Below, in pieces: positions 20,859 through 30,904 of a stretch of DNA of 64,000 nt. Made by a program: the position numbers and the translations under genes. This DNA is from Symbiodinium sp. CCMP2592. Lineage: Eukaryota; Sar; Dinophyceae; Suessiales; Symbiodiniaceae. The notes below the pieces were generated by a model. That model was not told the DNA's origin, searched no databases, and saw nothing but the letters and a program-made list of their open reading frames with translations. Numbering within the stretch: position 1 is the first letter of the stretch; every line of letters begins with the position of its first letter. The DNA is taken from NCBI GenBank assembly GCA_905221615.1, contig CAJNDT010003068.1, positions 319,265-383,264 of the forward strand. The letters are read 5' to 3'.

Positions 20859-21129
20859 CGATCGACACTCTGCCTCAAGAGCTTACTTGACAGGCTTTTT
20901 GAGTTCAGGGATCTTGCATTTTGGCCTACGGGTGGAATATAGGGTCCTTGATAATTTGAATATAGGTTTTGGTGTATTTAATATTATAATTTGAATAAGG
21001 TTTTGGGGTATTTAATACTCTAATTGGGATAAGGAGCGCCCCAAAATAGGATTGGTAATCATTTAGGCTTCTATAGCAGTGCTCTCAAGCATCCCCTTAA
21101 TAATGAGGGTACCATGGTTCCTACTATTT

Positions 21130-21854
21130 GGTTTTAGTGAGGGAACTCGGAACTCGCAAAGAAAAATCCGAAGGGTACTGCTGGGGAACCTAGTCGAGCA
21201 TAGTGAGCATTTGCGGGGCGACAGGCACCATGGATCACGCAGCAAGACGAAATTCAAGCTATGAAGAACGACAGCTATCCCTACTTTGGGAGCATATTGG
21301 GATTGTATAGAGGTTACCCACTCAACTACTAGGGATTCCATTCCGAGACCCGTCCCCAAGCTATATAGCTGCGACGCTTCCCGATAGTTTCAATTGCCAC
21401 GCGATAAAGAATGACTAGCATGACTAGCAATGACCGTCTAGACAAGCACAGCGCTAGGGCAAGCATTCCTTGACGGTGTAGTCGAATGGATATAGTCGTG
21501 CTTGGGGGTGGCGACCTGAATAGGAGTTCAAGGGTAGCCGGAGGGCTGTAAATTCAGGGTTGGCTGTTTCAATCTCGGCCGTAGGATTTGAGTAGTGTTG
21601 GGCGTAGCTAGACTTTGCCTCAACGGCATGAATCACTGCAGACTGGAGGTTCAGGACAAGCCGGTAAAGCCAACAAAGGCGAGTTTCCCAAAGTTCCTGG
21701 TCAAGCAACAAGGGAGAAACAGCAAGAAGACGTGACGCAGCCACCTAGGCCATACATTGCATATGCATCCCTGCATCCCATATCGGTTCAGGGCGGAGGG
21801 GTGGAGCTTGGCCACTCAACCCTAAAACCCACACCCCCAAGTCTAAAGCCCTAA
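21130..21854 (+). CDS. Possible coding region with several in-frame stops
   Basis: One plus-strand frame holds three coding-like stretches: about 21136-21195 (ELAKKNPKGTAGEPSRA), 21202-21330 (RQAPWITQQDEIQAMKNDSY) and 21615-21854 (about 79 codons with GKANKGEFPKVPGQATREKQ). Roughly nine stop codons lie between or within them, close to the chance rate, so the continuity may be accidental. The last stretch is the best supported. Confidence 0.3.
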
Positions 21855-21867
21855 ACCCCGGTCTCCA

Positions 21868-22212
21868 GTACGCAGACCGCTCACCCGAGCCACCCGACCG
21901 ATGTCAAAAATCTCCTGCGAATACGGAAAACCATGGGTTGGATGCGGGGTAATGTACCTAGGGGCCTTACCAAGTAGAACAGGGTCTTGGGCTCCTCTGT
22001 GATATGAGTCTTATGGGGAGCTCTACAAGGAATAATATTGCTTGAAAAGGCTTCAATATGAAGCGATGATCTTTCTTCATGACTGTCATGTGATTGCGAC
22101 TGGTCTTGGTGGTACATTCGCCTTGTCGGTTGTCCCCTCTTCGTATCGGCGTTCTTCTCAACGACACAAGATATGTGAGAGTGGGGGCCCCGTCTTCAAG
22201 GGGTCTTTGTGA
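21868..22212 (+). CDS. Possible coding region, one TGA and one TAA in frame
   Basis: The frame reads from 21868 (MSKISCEYGKPWVGCGVMYL...) through TGA at 22000-22002, then SYGELYKE, TAA at 22033-22035, then YCLKRLQYEAMIFLHDCHVI and on to TGA at 22210-22212, where GTGAGG forms a donor-like site. The minus strand is also open over 21881-22167. No domain was recognised. Confidence 0.35.
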
Positions 22213-22357
22213 GGACTCGACGTTTTAGGCCTTGTACCAGGGTCCTTTGATGAGCGAGAACTGCCATGTAGTCATGCATAAGAAACCATAAGGCTATGTG
22301 TAGACTCTCTAAACAGTGTCACAAGGCCCTGATAAACCTTAGTATACTACTTGCATC

Positions 22358-22480
22358 ATGATTACTGTCACCAAAGCGGGCTCCGACGGCTCTACGAGCC
22401 TCGGTTCGGGTTTCGGGAAACTGCCGTGGCTTGCAAAGCATCAAGCCTACGTGCTAAACTTTGCAGCCTCTCCCTATAGT
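22358..22480 (+). CDS. Possible exon before hairpin C
   Basis: Open run from ATG (MITVTKAGSDGSTSLGSGFG then KLPWLAKHQAYVLNFAASP), ending in the family C hairpin. No family was recognised. Confidence 0.33.
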
Positions 22481-22581
22481 CTCCGTTGTAGTTCCTTTCA
22501 TGGTTTAACCAAATAAATACGTAATTAGGATCCAACAAGCTTAAAACGGAACTACAATCTACAATGGATACAATAGGTAGG
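22473..22581. mobile_element. Foldback hairpin, family C
   Basis: Arms CTATAGTCTCCGTTGTAGTT and AACTACAATCTACAATGGAT, with TAGGATCC in the centre. Confidence 0.65.
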
Positions 22582-22680
22582 TCCTAAGGTCCTAAATTCT
22601 GAAACACTTAGTTTAAATTACCAGAGTAGGGATCTATAGTAACTATTTTAACTAAATGGGTTCCTCATTATGGTAACCCC

Positions 22681-22794
22681 TACTTGGACGTTCATGGGTG
22701 GTGAGAATAGGGTTATAAGTAGGGTAACTATACTTACAATCCATGTTCTGGGACTTATAATTCCACTTATAGCGACTCATAAACCTCCAAGTAA
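22681..22794. mobile_element. Foldback hairpin, family B
   Basis: Arms TACTTGGACGTTCATGGGTG and CGACTCATAAACCTCCAAGT; centre with GGGTAACTATACTTACAAT. Confidence 0.7.
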
Positions 22795-23100
22795 ACCCTA
22801 AACCCTAAACCCCCTGAGAAGAAGGAACCTCCAAGTATCTTCTGAAACCGGGACTGGCCCTACGCAGGTCGGACTTGCTTCTCGCACGCGCTTATCGATG
22901 CTCAAGCCTCGATGCCTCAAAAAACCCTGTAATCTAGAGGCTTAACTTTTGTCGAATAGGGCTCCTTTAAAGGGATCCCCTGAAAGGGTTACTACAAGGG
23001 CTCTTTAATAAGGTTTGTTTTAGGGGCCTTAATGTTTGGAAAAAACTCAAATGTACATTTTCTTTTTGGACGGGGGCACTTGTTGTTGTTTGTGCAATTT

Positions 23101-23120
23101 ACCCCCCCCCCCCCCCCCCC
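23101..23120. repeat. Poly-C tract
   Basis: About 19 consecutive C residues followed by GGCCCCCC. Likely unstable and length-polymorphic. Confidence 0.9.
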
Positions 23121-23287
23121 GGCCCCCCAAAAACCTTTCTAATGATGAAGGCCCCATAATAACCTCAACCGCTGAGGCGGTATATGCCGGTCTGCGATGA
23201 CAGCTTGGCATCACATGGAACCCTGCAACACATTGCTGAATAGCATAGGAACATGACACACAAAACTCTGCAAGCACCACCGAGACC

Positions 23288-23445
23288 CTACTCCCCAGCT
23301 GCCCCCGACAAGCTCGTTTGTTTATGGTAATGTATGGCGCCACAGCCTGGAAGTTCTCCGAATACTGCTCCTTCTCCATAGGCCGCAACCACCCTGGCAT
23401 GGAGTTGCTTGAGCCTCTCAACCTTTGTCTCATCTCTTCTGCCTC
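23288..23445 (-). CDS. Possible coding segment next to a CT tract
   Basis: Two minus-strand frames are open here. The one ending at 23288 reads ERLKQLHARVVAAYGEGAVF and is the more coding-like. The other (23047-23440) reads SMPGWLRPMEKEQYSENFQA. Both continue upstream into (GA)n, which is not coding evidence. No family was recognised. Confidence 0.3.
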
Positions 23446-23454
23446 CTTCCCTCC

Positions 23455-23754
<300 letters not shown>

Positions 23755-24215
23755 GCATACATAGATACATCAACATACATGTGCACATCCACGTCCATTC
23801 CACATGCCTACTCACGAATTAGTGCCCATACTCCTTGGATGTTGAAGCGAAGTTGACTGCAAGGACTGTGCGAAGTCCTGTAGATCCTATACCTCGACTC
23901 CAACCCTCCAACCCCACACCCTCATTATTGAAGCCCAAACCCTAAATCCCGAGTCCTCGGTGAAGGCAGAAATCCCAGACCTTCTGTCATGTCTTTTGCG
24001 CGTTTCGCAAATCGTTTCTCGCTTCAACCACGCCGCACATGATGATCAGCAAGAAGGAGAGAGCGAGAGAGACAGAGAGACAGGGGGAGAGTGGAAGAGG
24101 TAATGTGTGAGAGACAGGCAGAGCGAGAGAGAGAGGTATGAAAGCATTCAGAGTGTAGCGATGACGCAGTTCTGAGCACATGAGATTAGGAGGGTTTGAA
24201 TATTTCTGGTGAACA

Positions 24216-24345
24216 GACTTGGCAGTGTCATCGTCGATGCAGCATCTCCGACCCCGAAAAAAACAGGTCGGATGGCCATAGCTGGAGCCAGTGGTTGTGG
24301 AATAAGTGAGCCTGCAAAACTTCAAGGCTTTCCGAAACCCTGAAC
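24216..24345 (+). CDS. Possible exon
   Basis: Open plus-strand run LGSVIVDAASPTPKKTGRMA followed by IAGASGCGISEPAKLQGFPK to TGA. A second plus-strand frame and a minus-strand frame are also open, so this is tentative. Confidence 0.28.
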
Positions 24346-24482
24346 CCTAAGCCAAAAAAACCCTAAACACTAAACAACAGCAGAACCCTTAACCCTAAAC
24401 CCTGCGCCCTCAAGAAAAGCCAAACCCTAAACACGATTATCGCTCCTTGTCGGGTTGACAGCCAAGAACAAGGGTTTAGGAT

Positions 24483-24701
24483 TTGCGGAGACTTTATGGA
24501 GGTAAGGGTTTCGGGCGTATCACGACAGCGGGGAGAACAGCTCCCGGTCCTTCTTGTATCTTCGCATGCTTAACACTGCTCATTTTAAGGCTTTGGGGCA
24601 GTTTGCTATCAACAAGACCCTTAAGGAATCTCCCAGTCCGAAAGAATAACAGAACTCCCGGTGCGGAAGGACACACCGCCTGTGCAGATGGGTCTCACTA
24701 A
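24483..24701 (+). CDS. Possible coding segment, frame ambiguous
   Basis: A 72-codon plus-strand frame is open (MRRLYGGKGFGRITTAGRTA...). A neighbouring frame has coding-like pieces (QSERITELPVRKDTPPVQMG) but three stops. Neither can be preferred from sequence alone. Confidence 0.22.
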   Translation: MRRLYGGKGFGRITTAGRTAPGPSCIFACLTLLILRLWGSLLSTRPLRNLPVRKNNRTPGAEGHTACADGSH

Positions 24702-24914
24702 AGCCCAAGGCCTGCCCTAAATCCTAGTCCGCATCAGGCCCCCCCAAGTGCCTTTTGATAGAGCCCTGATTTAGGGCATCATCAAGGGGAGTTATGAGTT
24801 GGGGGGTCTAGGCAGACCCCAAACTCACCCGGCCTCACTCCGCTGCAGAGCTTTAATACTTAACAATTTGAGCCTGCCTTATGCCTACATAAACCCTGCA
24901 GGACCCTTATAGAG

Positions 24915-25095
24915 CTAGCGGGGGTCATTCCCCAGTTCATCCCACGCCCTGATCCCCACCCAACGCTTCCACCCCATTTCTACAACAGCACCCTAAATTC
25001 CACCTCACACCACACCTAAACGCATAATCTTACCCATACTACAACTACCCTTCCGGCATGAACTGGGAAATGCCCCCATAACCCTGAACTGGGGG
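24915..25095. repeat. Degenerate inverted repeat at left edge of AT-rich island
   Basis: GGGGGTCATTCCCCAGTTCA and CATGAACTGGGAAATGCCCC form an imperfect inverted pair. A third version (GAACTTGGAAATGCCC) lies inside the island at 25625. This looks like a host repeat at and within the boundary of the viral relic. Confidence 0.45.
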
Positions 25096-25319
25096 ATGTC
25101 CCCTTCGTCGAAATTTGGTGAATTAACTAGTAGAATGCTGTTCATTTAGCAACAATGCCAACACTTATGATAGTTCCTCGGTCTTTCCATTACATATATG
25201 GAAATCTATTTGGTCCAACCCTTCTTTACTGCAAACCAATCTGTTTCCGTGTTTGCTATGAGTTTGTAACACATTTCCATGATGTGATGACCTTATGACG
25301 ATCATATTTGTACCAATAC

Positions 25320-26400
25320 TTATCTATCTCGTGTTTTGAAGCTTACTTCTACTTCTGTCATTGCTGGTTCAGATGGCAAATGTGTGTTGGTTTCTATTAC
25401 GTTTATTTGTTGTTCGCGCTCTCCTGATTCTGCGGTTAAGCTGCAATAAACTGCCTTAAATCAGGCGCTTCTTCATTATATACGGTTTTCCTTTAAGAAT
25501 GTATTAGTAATTTCTTCTTGTTCTGCCTCTGTGTATGTCTCAATCATTCACTCACCGCTGAACTAAGGTACTTTGTCTTTAACTGTTTTTTGTAAACTAC
25601 GGCTGCTGATAGACAATTTTGAGTGAACTTGGAAATGCCCGCCCCCTCCCATTAGACAACTCCCCCAAAGATCATAACCCTGTCCTTTGAATGCCATGAC
25701 CTAGACTACTACTTTCACAGACAACTACCATTACTGTATGCTCTTGTCTTCTTGCTGCTTTTCTCTTCTCAAAACGTCCAATAGCAGTGCCTTACACGAG
25801 CCATAGTCGTGCAATTGTTTTCAATAAATGGCACACCAGTTGAAGGCGTGGATAACTGCGTTCCTTATCAAGTTCAGGTCATTATTGACTTCAGACATTC
25901 CCCTGTGTGTTTTTGTATTCAGGAGCTTCTGCCCTTAGCATATTCGTTTCCAATTCCTTAAACGATTTTTTGTAATGTAAGGTTTGTGTAAATCACGATA
26001 TCTAACATGCTCTCAGCTGGTCATCGTATTTATGCTCATTGCAGGTGGAAACTTAATGTCCTTGTTACTCCAGTCTATTGCGAAGCATTCTCTGATTCTT
26101 GTAAACGTCACTATCTTTGTCTTTATCCGTTGGTGTTTTAACCTGTTTCTTTTCTATATAAGGGTCTTGGACTAAAGTTTGTTAAAATAAGCGCCAAGAC
26201 CGTTATAAAGAAATTGCTTTCTTGTACGCGTTTGTTAACTAATCATCTCCTGCACAATGTGTTGGATTATTTGTTTTTATCTAACCTACGAAAGCATCTC
26301 ACATTACGACATATCTTACAGTTTGGACAATATCCAATGTCATTCATTTCGTATCACATTCGTACTTGTCACGGCTTCGCCCTGCGGGGGAGCGAAGTCA
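25320..26400 (-). pseudogene. Frameshifted minus-strand gene(s) of the viral relic
   Basis: Read on the minus strand, successive frames hold coding-like pieces separated by frameshifts and stops. At about 26287-26338 is a cysteine cluster CPNCKICRNVRC (C-x2-C-x2-C-x4-C), like a small zinc-binding ribbon. Then comes FLYNGLGAYFNKL, then IRECFAIDWSNKDIKFPPA, then SFKELETNMLRAEAPEYK, and near the end NTHLPSEPAMTEVEVSFKTR to a stop at about 25323. It may be one gene or two. The family was not recognised, and a GC-rich host-like segment interrupts it at 25620-25690. Confidence 0.45.
26376..26400. other. GC-rich intergenic hairpin
   Basis: GGCTTCGCCCTGCGGGGGAGCGAAGTC folds with GCTTCGC pairing to GCGAAG. 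It lies between two minus-strand pseudogenes and could be a transcription-end hairpin of the viral element. Confidence 0.4.
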
Positions 26401-26639
26401 CCCATCAATAACGTTAAAATGGTACAGTGATCTTATCTACATAGGTTGTCCTTTTATTAACTGCTTCTATAATGAAACTTCAAAAGTCATATCGCGAACG
26501 CCTCGCGAGGACTCTGCCAAAGCCTCCCATAAGATAAAACAAATTGATTAAGCACCATCTTATGTGATGCTGTTGAAGGCATCTCACTACCTTTCATGAG
26601 CTAATCCAACGTGAAACCATAGGGTCGCAAGCACAGGGG

Positions 26640-27057
26640 TTTTCTTCTCCTCTTCCAACTTAGCATAGTGCCCTGTCAATACACAATAGAAATAGATCTT
26701 TCATCCATCTTCTTTTTCAGCTTACTATTAAAAGAACATCGGTTTCGAGGCGCTCCACTCTCTCTTCTAATTCCTCTGGTGTTACTTGGCTTTTACCCAT
26801 CCTGTATCGCATATGTCAACAACTCCTGCATGTAAGCCATTATCTGGTTTAAAAGAACATCGGGCGAAGCATGCCCACCGGAACAAAATCTAGTATTTCG
26901 GTCACCAACAACAGTATTAGCTGTAATTTTGCCATATTATTCAACAGCTTCTGTCTCCTGCAGTGATACGACTGTCCTTTACAACGGAAGGGAATACAAG
27001 CTATACCAGGGGCATTAAACCGAAATCCTTTATCGTTGTTTCACTTATATCACTCAT
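26640..27057 (-). pseudogene. Broken minus-strand gene with a coiled-coil end
   Basis: Starts at ATG 27057 with MSDISETTIKDFGLMPL, then a stop and frame changes. Later pieces read FCSGGHASPDVLLNQIMAYM and, near the end, QVTPEELEERVERLETDVLL, a heptad-like charged helix. The start faces away from the ATPase, giving a divergent pair with about 150-200 bp between. Possibly a structural or accessory virion protein. The family was not recognised. Confidence 0.45.
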
Positions 27058-27203
27058 TTTCACTCCTTAGACGTTTTGTGATATTCCTCTAATAAAAAAA
27101 GCTGGTTTCAACAACGTTAACCAATGATGACAACATCGCCTTATAGGGTGTGAAACTTCTGCAAAACCGTCATATTCAGCCTTGTGTTCAATAACGAAAG
27201 TCT

Positions 27204-27930
27204 TTGCGACTGATATACTCCATTCAAAACGAAAGAAATATACCTGAATACATATACCAACAAAGCAAATATGAAATGACGCCAAAGTTACCTTTCCGTT
27301 CAAGTGTTGTAGCATCAGGCACGGGTGGCAAAACTGTTCTCATCCAAAACCGTTTCATGAATACATGCTCTGGTTCTTCCGAAAAATATACATCTTCAAC
27401 TCACAGTGACCGTGCCCTTTACGATGTTAAGAAATACCAGAAAGAAGTAAATGAAAGTGGCTGATACAAAAGACGATCTGTATATTGAAGGGTTCAATCC
27501 GTCAAAAGAAAGTCATTAAGTTTCAGAGCAACAATATGTGATGCAGTCCAGCATATGTACCGTACTTGACGACCATAGCAGCGACCCAACCCTTACTAGA
27601 TATTCTACTATGCTACACGGCATTTTTTGCGAGGAGCAGGCATCAAGTGTATCTCATCACTACACAAATGCTTTCCTACTGCTCCAACCATTAGGTTAAA
27701 TGCGAGTTCATCGTATATATCTGAGCTTAAAATATGACAAAGGTTACTAGCTTCTGGAATCTTAAAATAAAACAGCACCCTTCTTGAGAAGAAAGTTTTG
27801 CAAGATCCGTACCCGTAGGCTGCAAGTGCTGCTGCTTATTCACTCCTCTTTATAAATATATGAAAAAGCGTATAAAGGTACTGACGAGATGTTTGATATT
27901 CGCATTGAGAAGGCATCTATTAGTCATGGC
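27204..27930 (+). pseudogene. A32-like genome-packaging ATPase, decayed
   Basis: Members of this FtsK/HerA-related family pump viral DNA into capsids in Polintons, Polinton-like viruses and virophages. An ATG frame at 27204-27464 gives PKLPFRSSVVASGTGGKTVL, a Walker A (GKT at 27327-27335), followed by HSDRALYDVKKYQKEV, the usual post-Walker segment. In other frames follow QKKVIKFQ (about 27500), the Walker B-like TVLDDHSSDP (27559-27588), a segment matching the sensor region ending in IRLNA (27690-27704), and the C-terminal AYSLLFINI (about 27830). At least four frame changes and several stops show it cannot be expressed intact. Motif order and spacing fit the family; the call rests on my recognition of the motifs, not a search. 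Confidence 0.65.
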
Positions 27931-28330
27931 GCAGAAGATTGAAACATTATTGGCAAACACATTATTAAACAAAATTTACGGTAACAAAAAAATTGAACTG
28001 ACAGTTTATAGTGCAGTCCAACACGTAGCCGTTGTTTCTTTGATTATGCTTTTCGATGCGACCAATACATTGCTTAATGCTGTGAAAATCATAGAACATC
28101 ATTGTGACTTTTTCAATATCAAAAATCCCGAGTATATCGCGAGCTAGAAGTTGGAGATTGCGTTAAAACAATTCAAAAGGCATTAGTGAAAAAGAAAAAA
28201 CCTGGGGTGAGAACCCCCCCAGAAAGTTAAACGAATAGAAAAGAGATGGGGACAAATATATTCGCTTTCAAGAGGAGAACAGTTGATATTTACGCCACGA
28301 GTTGCTAAAGGTATAAAACACCTGCTAAAA
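27923..28330 (+). pseudogene. Short gene downstream of the ATPase relic
   Basis: An open run from ATG 27923 (MAQKIETLLANTLLNKIYGN...) continues to TAG at 28145. Shifted pieces then read VGDCVKTIQKALVKKKKPG and EKRWGQIYSLSRGEQLIF, with a stop TAA near 28330. Coding composition and position just after the ATPase suggest another viral gene. The function is unknown. Confidence 0.4.
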
Positions 28331-28340
28331 TAAAGAAGTC

Positions 28341-28365
28341 GCTTGAGCCTCGCGAGGCTGCGTCA
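28341..28365. other. Palindrome AGCCTCGCGAGGCT
   Basis: A perfect 14-bp palindrome just after the last plus-strand relic gene. GCCTCGCGAGG also occurs near 26495, at the end of a minus-strand relic gene. Possibly a shared gene-end hairpin. Confidence 0.45.
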
Positions 28366-28872
28366 GAAGACGAGGCGTCAAAACAAGCGTTGTTTGAACA
28401 TGTTAAGTGTTTCTGTTACGTTGTTCTGTTTTTCTTTGTTGTTGTTTCTCGTGTGGTTTGCTGGTTTGTTTTGTTCGTATGGTTTGTTTTGTTCGTATTG
28501 GGTTTCGCTGTGTATGGTAGCATGTGTTGTAAACAAATTCGCTTTGTGGGTTTATCGATGTCTTGAAACCAACAATTTATTTACGTTTGACCTCCGTAGT
28601 CTGTTTTTGTGTTTTTCTGGTTTCATTTTCGTTACAAAGGATTTTTCACATACTACCCTATTAAATGCCTTGTAAAACCTGACAGCGGATGCACTCTGGA
28701 ACTCGGACTCGCACAGCACCCCTTTCTTCCCACCCTCCCGCCCTCCAGGTGTTTACGCCACGAAGTTTGCAAGCAACTTGCCAAACAAAATGGCAGGCTG
28801 AACAAACATGCTGTATGAACAACTAGACCATGTTTGTTGCTTTGGCGCGTTTCGCTTGTTTTATCTGGTATG

Positions 28873-28903
<31 letters not shown>

Positions 28904-29203
28904 TATATGTTTAAGAATGGTGCTTTTGTGGGTGCATCTATGTCCTAAACCCATAAAACTATCTACATTGCATGCAGTGTGGTCTTGGGTACTTTATGGT
29001 TCGCTTGCATTTCCTACCTACTAACAAACCGTTTATTCACAAAAAAAGAACAACCCCCTATAAAATCCTGCCCAGCGCTGCTCCACGCATGGGGGCTTTC
29101 TGCGTCCAGTTAGTAGGATTTCTGAGAGCTCGGCAACGGGTCTCAATGATAGGAAGCGCCGAGGACTCACAAAAACCCTAAACTATCATCCTAAACCAAG
29201 ACA
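28366..29203. other. Unassigned stretch right of the viral relic
   Basis: Contains a T/G-rich imperfect repeat (GGTTTGTTTTGTTCGTAT, 28455-28500), a short (TA)n(GA)n tract at 28870-28905 and no TTTAGGG until 29178. A 110-codon hydrophobic plus-strand frame at 28343-28675 reflects T-rich sequence; I see no gene here that I can support. Confidence 0.4.
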
Positions 29204-29796
29204 CTACAAACCCTCAACGCCTTTACAAGCCTTACAACCCGAGACGCTGGCCCCCTTCTCTCGATATGTTGGAAGTCGTCGTCCCTGGCGGAGTTGTTGA
29301 CCTGGCATGGTCTCAAGTGGCATCTTTAGGGCGGAAGTTACGGCCGTAAAAGGCATAAGCACAACTGTGCCCAAATCTGCTGCTGCATGCCTGGCACTCT
29401 TGTTCACAAGGAGGCGTTTCTGAAGTCCGGAGCCGCGCTAACAGTGCCAGGAGTGTGCCCTGATGCATGTCCCTCTTGCAGATTTCCGAATCAGACCTGT
29501 CTTTTTCAACTCAATATCATCATCATCGTTGCCATGACTATACTCGTCAGAACGGCGATTGCTGCAGCCACTGTTTGCAGCGAGTGCTGGAACTGGAGGC
29601 CAAAACTGTGTGCTACAGTATTGAGAAGCTCTCACGCAAACGCTCCGGATAAAGGCCAATGTCCATTCTCCGTGGTATCCCCCGCAGTCAGGCGAAAAGA
29701 GTGCAAAACAAAATCCTCTCTCGTCAGGCAAGGGCTTGTAACTACACTGCTGCTGCTAACTGACAAACCGCAGTTTAGAACCGAAAAGATGAGCTT
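29204..29796. other. Region downstream of the 341-aa frame
   Basis: Both strands have open frames (29204-29407 and 29438-29731 minus; 29387-29929 plus). The minus-strand ones could be further exons or 3' untranslated sequence of the 341-aa gene. The plus-strand one overlaps that gene antisense and is probably a shadow. ATCATCATCATCG at 29517 is a small microsatellite. Confidence 0.3.
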
Positions 29797-30822
29797 TCAT
29801 TTTCGCTCTGGCTCTGTGTTAATCTTCAACACAGCCACAACATTCAGGATGTTTCCAATCGTTTCTGATGCATGTGTAGCATACAGCATGTCCGCAGCCC
29901 GGCCCTGCTCCAAGGGCTCAATGCAATGACGCTTCAAATCGTCGATGCACTCCTGAATGTCTTCTTGCACTTTACCTTGCAATAAGCACTTAATGAACGT
30001 TTTAACCATTCTCATTTCGTCTAGCTGTTGTCTAGCATGTCGGAATTGGGTCTCGGACTCACAGACGGTCAGCCCCACGTACAAGAGCCTCCCAACAGGG
30101 ATGAGCCATACTGCAGTGGCGGCACGGTAAATGGGTTTCCCCAAGTCAAAGGCATCAGCAATTGTACCGAGGTCACCGAGTTTGAGTGCAGCAATGACTA
30201 AGGCAGGAGACAAAGCAACGGCCGCGGCTAGGAAGACCTCATTGTAAGCCTTCTTGAGACACATCTGCTGTTTGTCAGCTTCTGCCAGAGTGGCCTCAAT
30301 GCTTTTCTCTACACTGTCTTTGATTTGCTGCCCCTGCTTCTTGATTGGGTCAAACTCCGTCTTGGCACCCTCCAGAAGGTTAACTGCAAACTTCAAGCTC
30401 TTGAGATCTGGGGACGTTCCAGAGCACTTCCGCCACAAGAGCTTAGACAGTGTGATCTCCTTCCCATTGCGTACCGCTTCGCATATCAGCTTGTTGGCCT
30501 TTTCGAGCCTTGGCATCAAACGTTGGGTGGCCTGGGAATTGCTGCCCACAAGCATCTTAGCGTCCTCGATGTTCTGTTCATTTTGATACCTTAGTCGGAT
30601 TGGGAGCTGCCAAATCGCCGAGCCAACTTCCATGAACTTGCCAAAGGGTGTACTGGTTCCCTCTGGCTTCGGTTGCAACTGGCCGTGCTCATGGCCAGGG
30701 GTCGGTGGCACAGGCGGTGGAACCGGCCATTGATTCTCTGTGCAGAAACGTGCCAGGTGTCTGCCTCTCCACAGGCAACTCCTGGTCTGCATACGCCCGG
30801 CATGTCCAGCAAGGACACTCAT
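29797..30822 (-). CDS. Hypothetical membrane protein, 341 aa
   Basis: The longest intact non-repetitive frame in the window, stopping at TGA 29797-29799. The chosen start is ATG 30822; the frame is open further upstream to a TAG at about 30868, so a few more residues or an upstream exon are possible. Residues 32-55 are proline-rich (PVPPPVPPTPGHEHG). Residues 75-195 are largely helical and charged. Two hydrophobic segments at about 196-215 and 232-253 are likely membrane helices, followed by a charged helical tail. All of about 24 Gln codons are CAA or CAG. I recognise no family; it could be a transporter-like or organelle-membrane protein. It lies alone, about 1.5 kb from the viral relic, with different composition. 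Confidence 0.7.
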   Translation of the reverse strand: MSVLAGHAGRMQTRSCLWRGRHLARFCTENQWPVPPPVPPTPGHEHGQLQPKPEGTSTPFGKFMEVGSAIWQLPIRLRYQNEQNIEDAKMLVGSNSQATQRLMPRLEKANKLICEAVRNGKEITLSKLLWRKCSGTSPDLKSLKFAVNLLEGAKTEFDPIKKQGQQIKDSVEKSIEATLAEADKQQMCLKKAYNEVFLAAAVALSPALVIAALKLGDLGTIADAFDLGKPIYRAATAVWLIPVGRLLYVGLTVCESETQFRHARQQLDEMRMVKTFIKCLLQGKVQEDIQECIDDLKRHCIEPLEQGRAADMLYATHASETIGNILNVVAVLKINTEPERK

Positions 30823-30904
30823 TGCTGGGCAGCACTTGCTTCTAGTTGAGACAAACAGCTACATGACCAAAGTCGGCACAGTTGAGTCACGAGGATGTCT
30901 TCCT

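Larger units (their letters stand above)
25100..28340. mobile_element. Decayed Polinton-like virus / virophage-type element (fragment)
   Basis: About 3.2 kb that is visibly richer in A and T than its surroundings and lacks TTTAGGG heptamers. It contains remains of a packaging ATPase (plus strand, 27.2-27.9 kb), a short downstream gene (plus, 27.9-28.3 kb) and at least two broken minus-strand genes (25.3-27.06 kb) diverging from the ATPase. GC-rich palindromes sit between genes (26376-26400, about 26490-26510, 28341-28365). Polinton-like elements are usually 14-25 kb, so this is a fragment. Terminal inverted repeats, capsid, polymerase and integrase were not recognised. Confidence 0.6.

Noticed and set aside
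28343-28675. 110-codon hydrophobic plus-strand frame after the viral relic
   Set aside because: Composition (Phe, Leu, Cys, Trp) follows from T/G-rich repeats such as TTTGTTTTGTTCGTA.
29387-29929. 180-codon plus-strand frame
   Set aside because: Its second half is antisense to the 341-aa gene, and the first half overlaps equally open minus-strand frames; no independent support.
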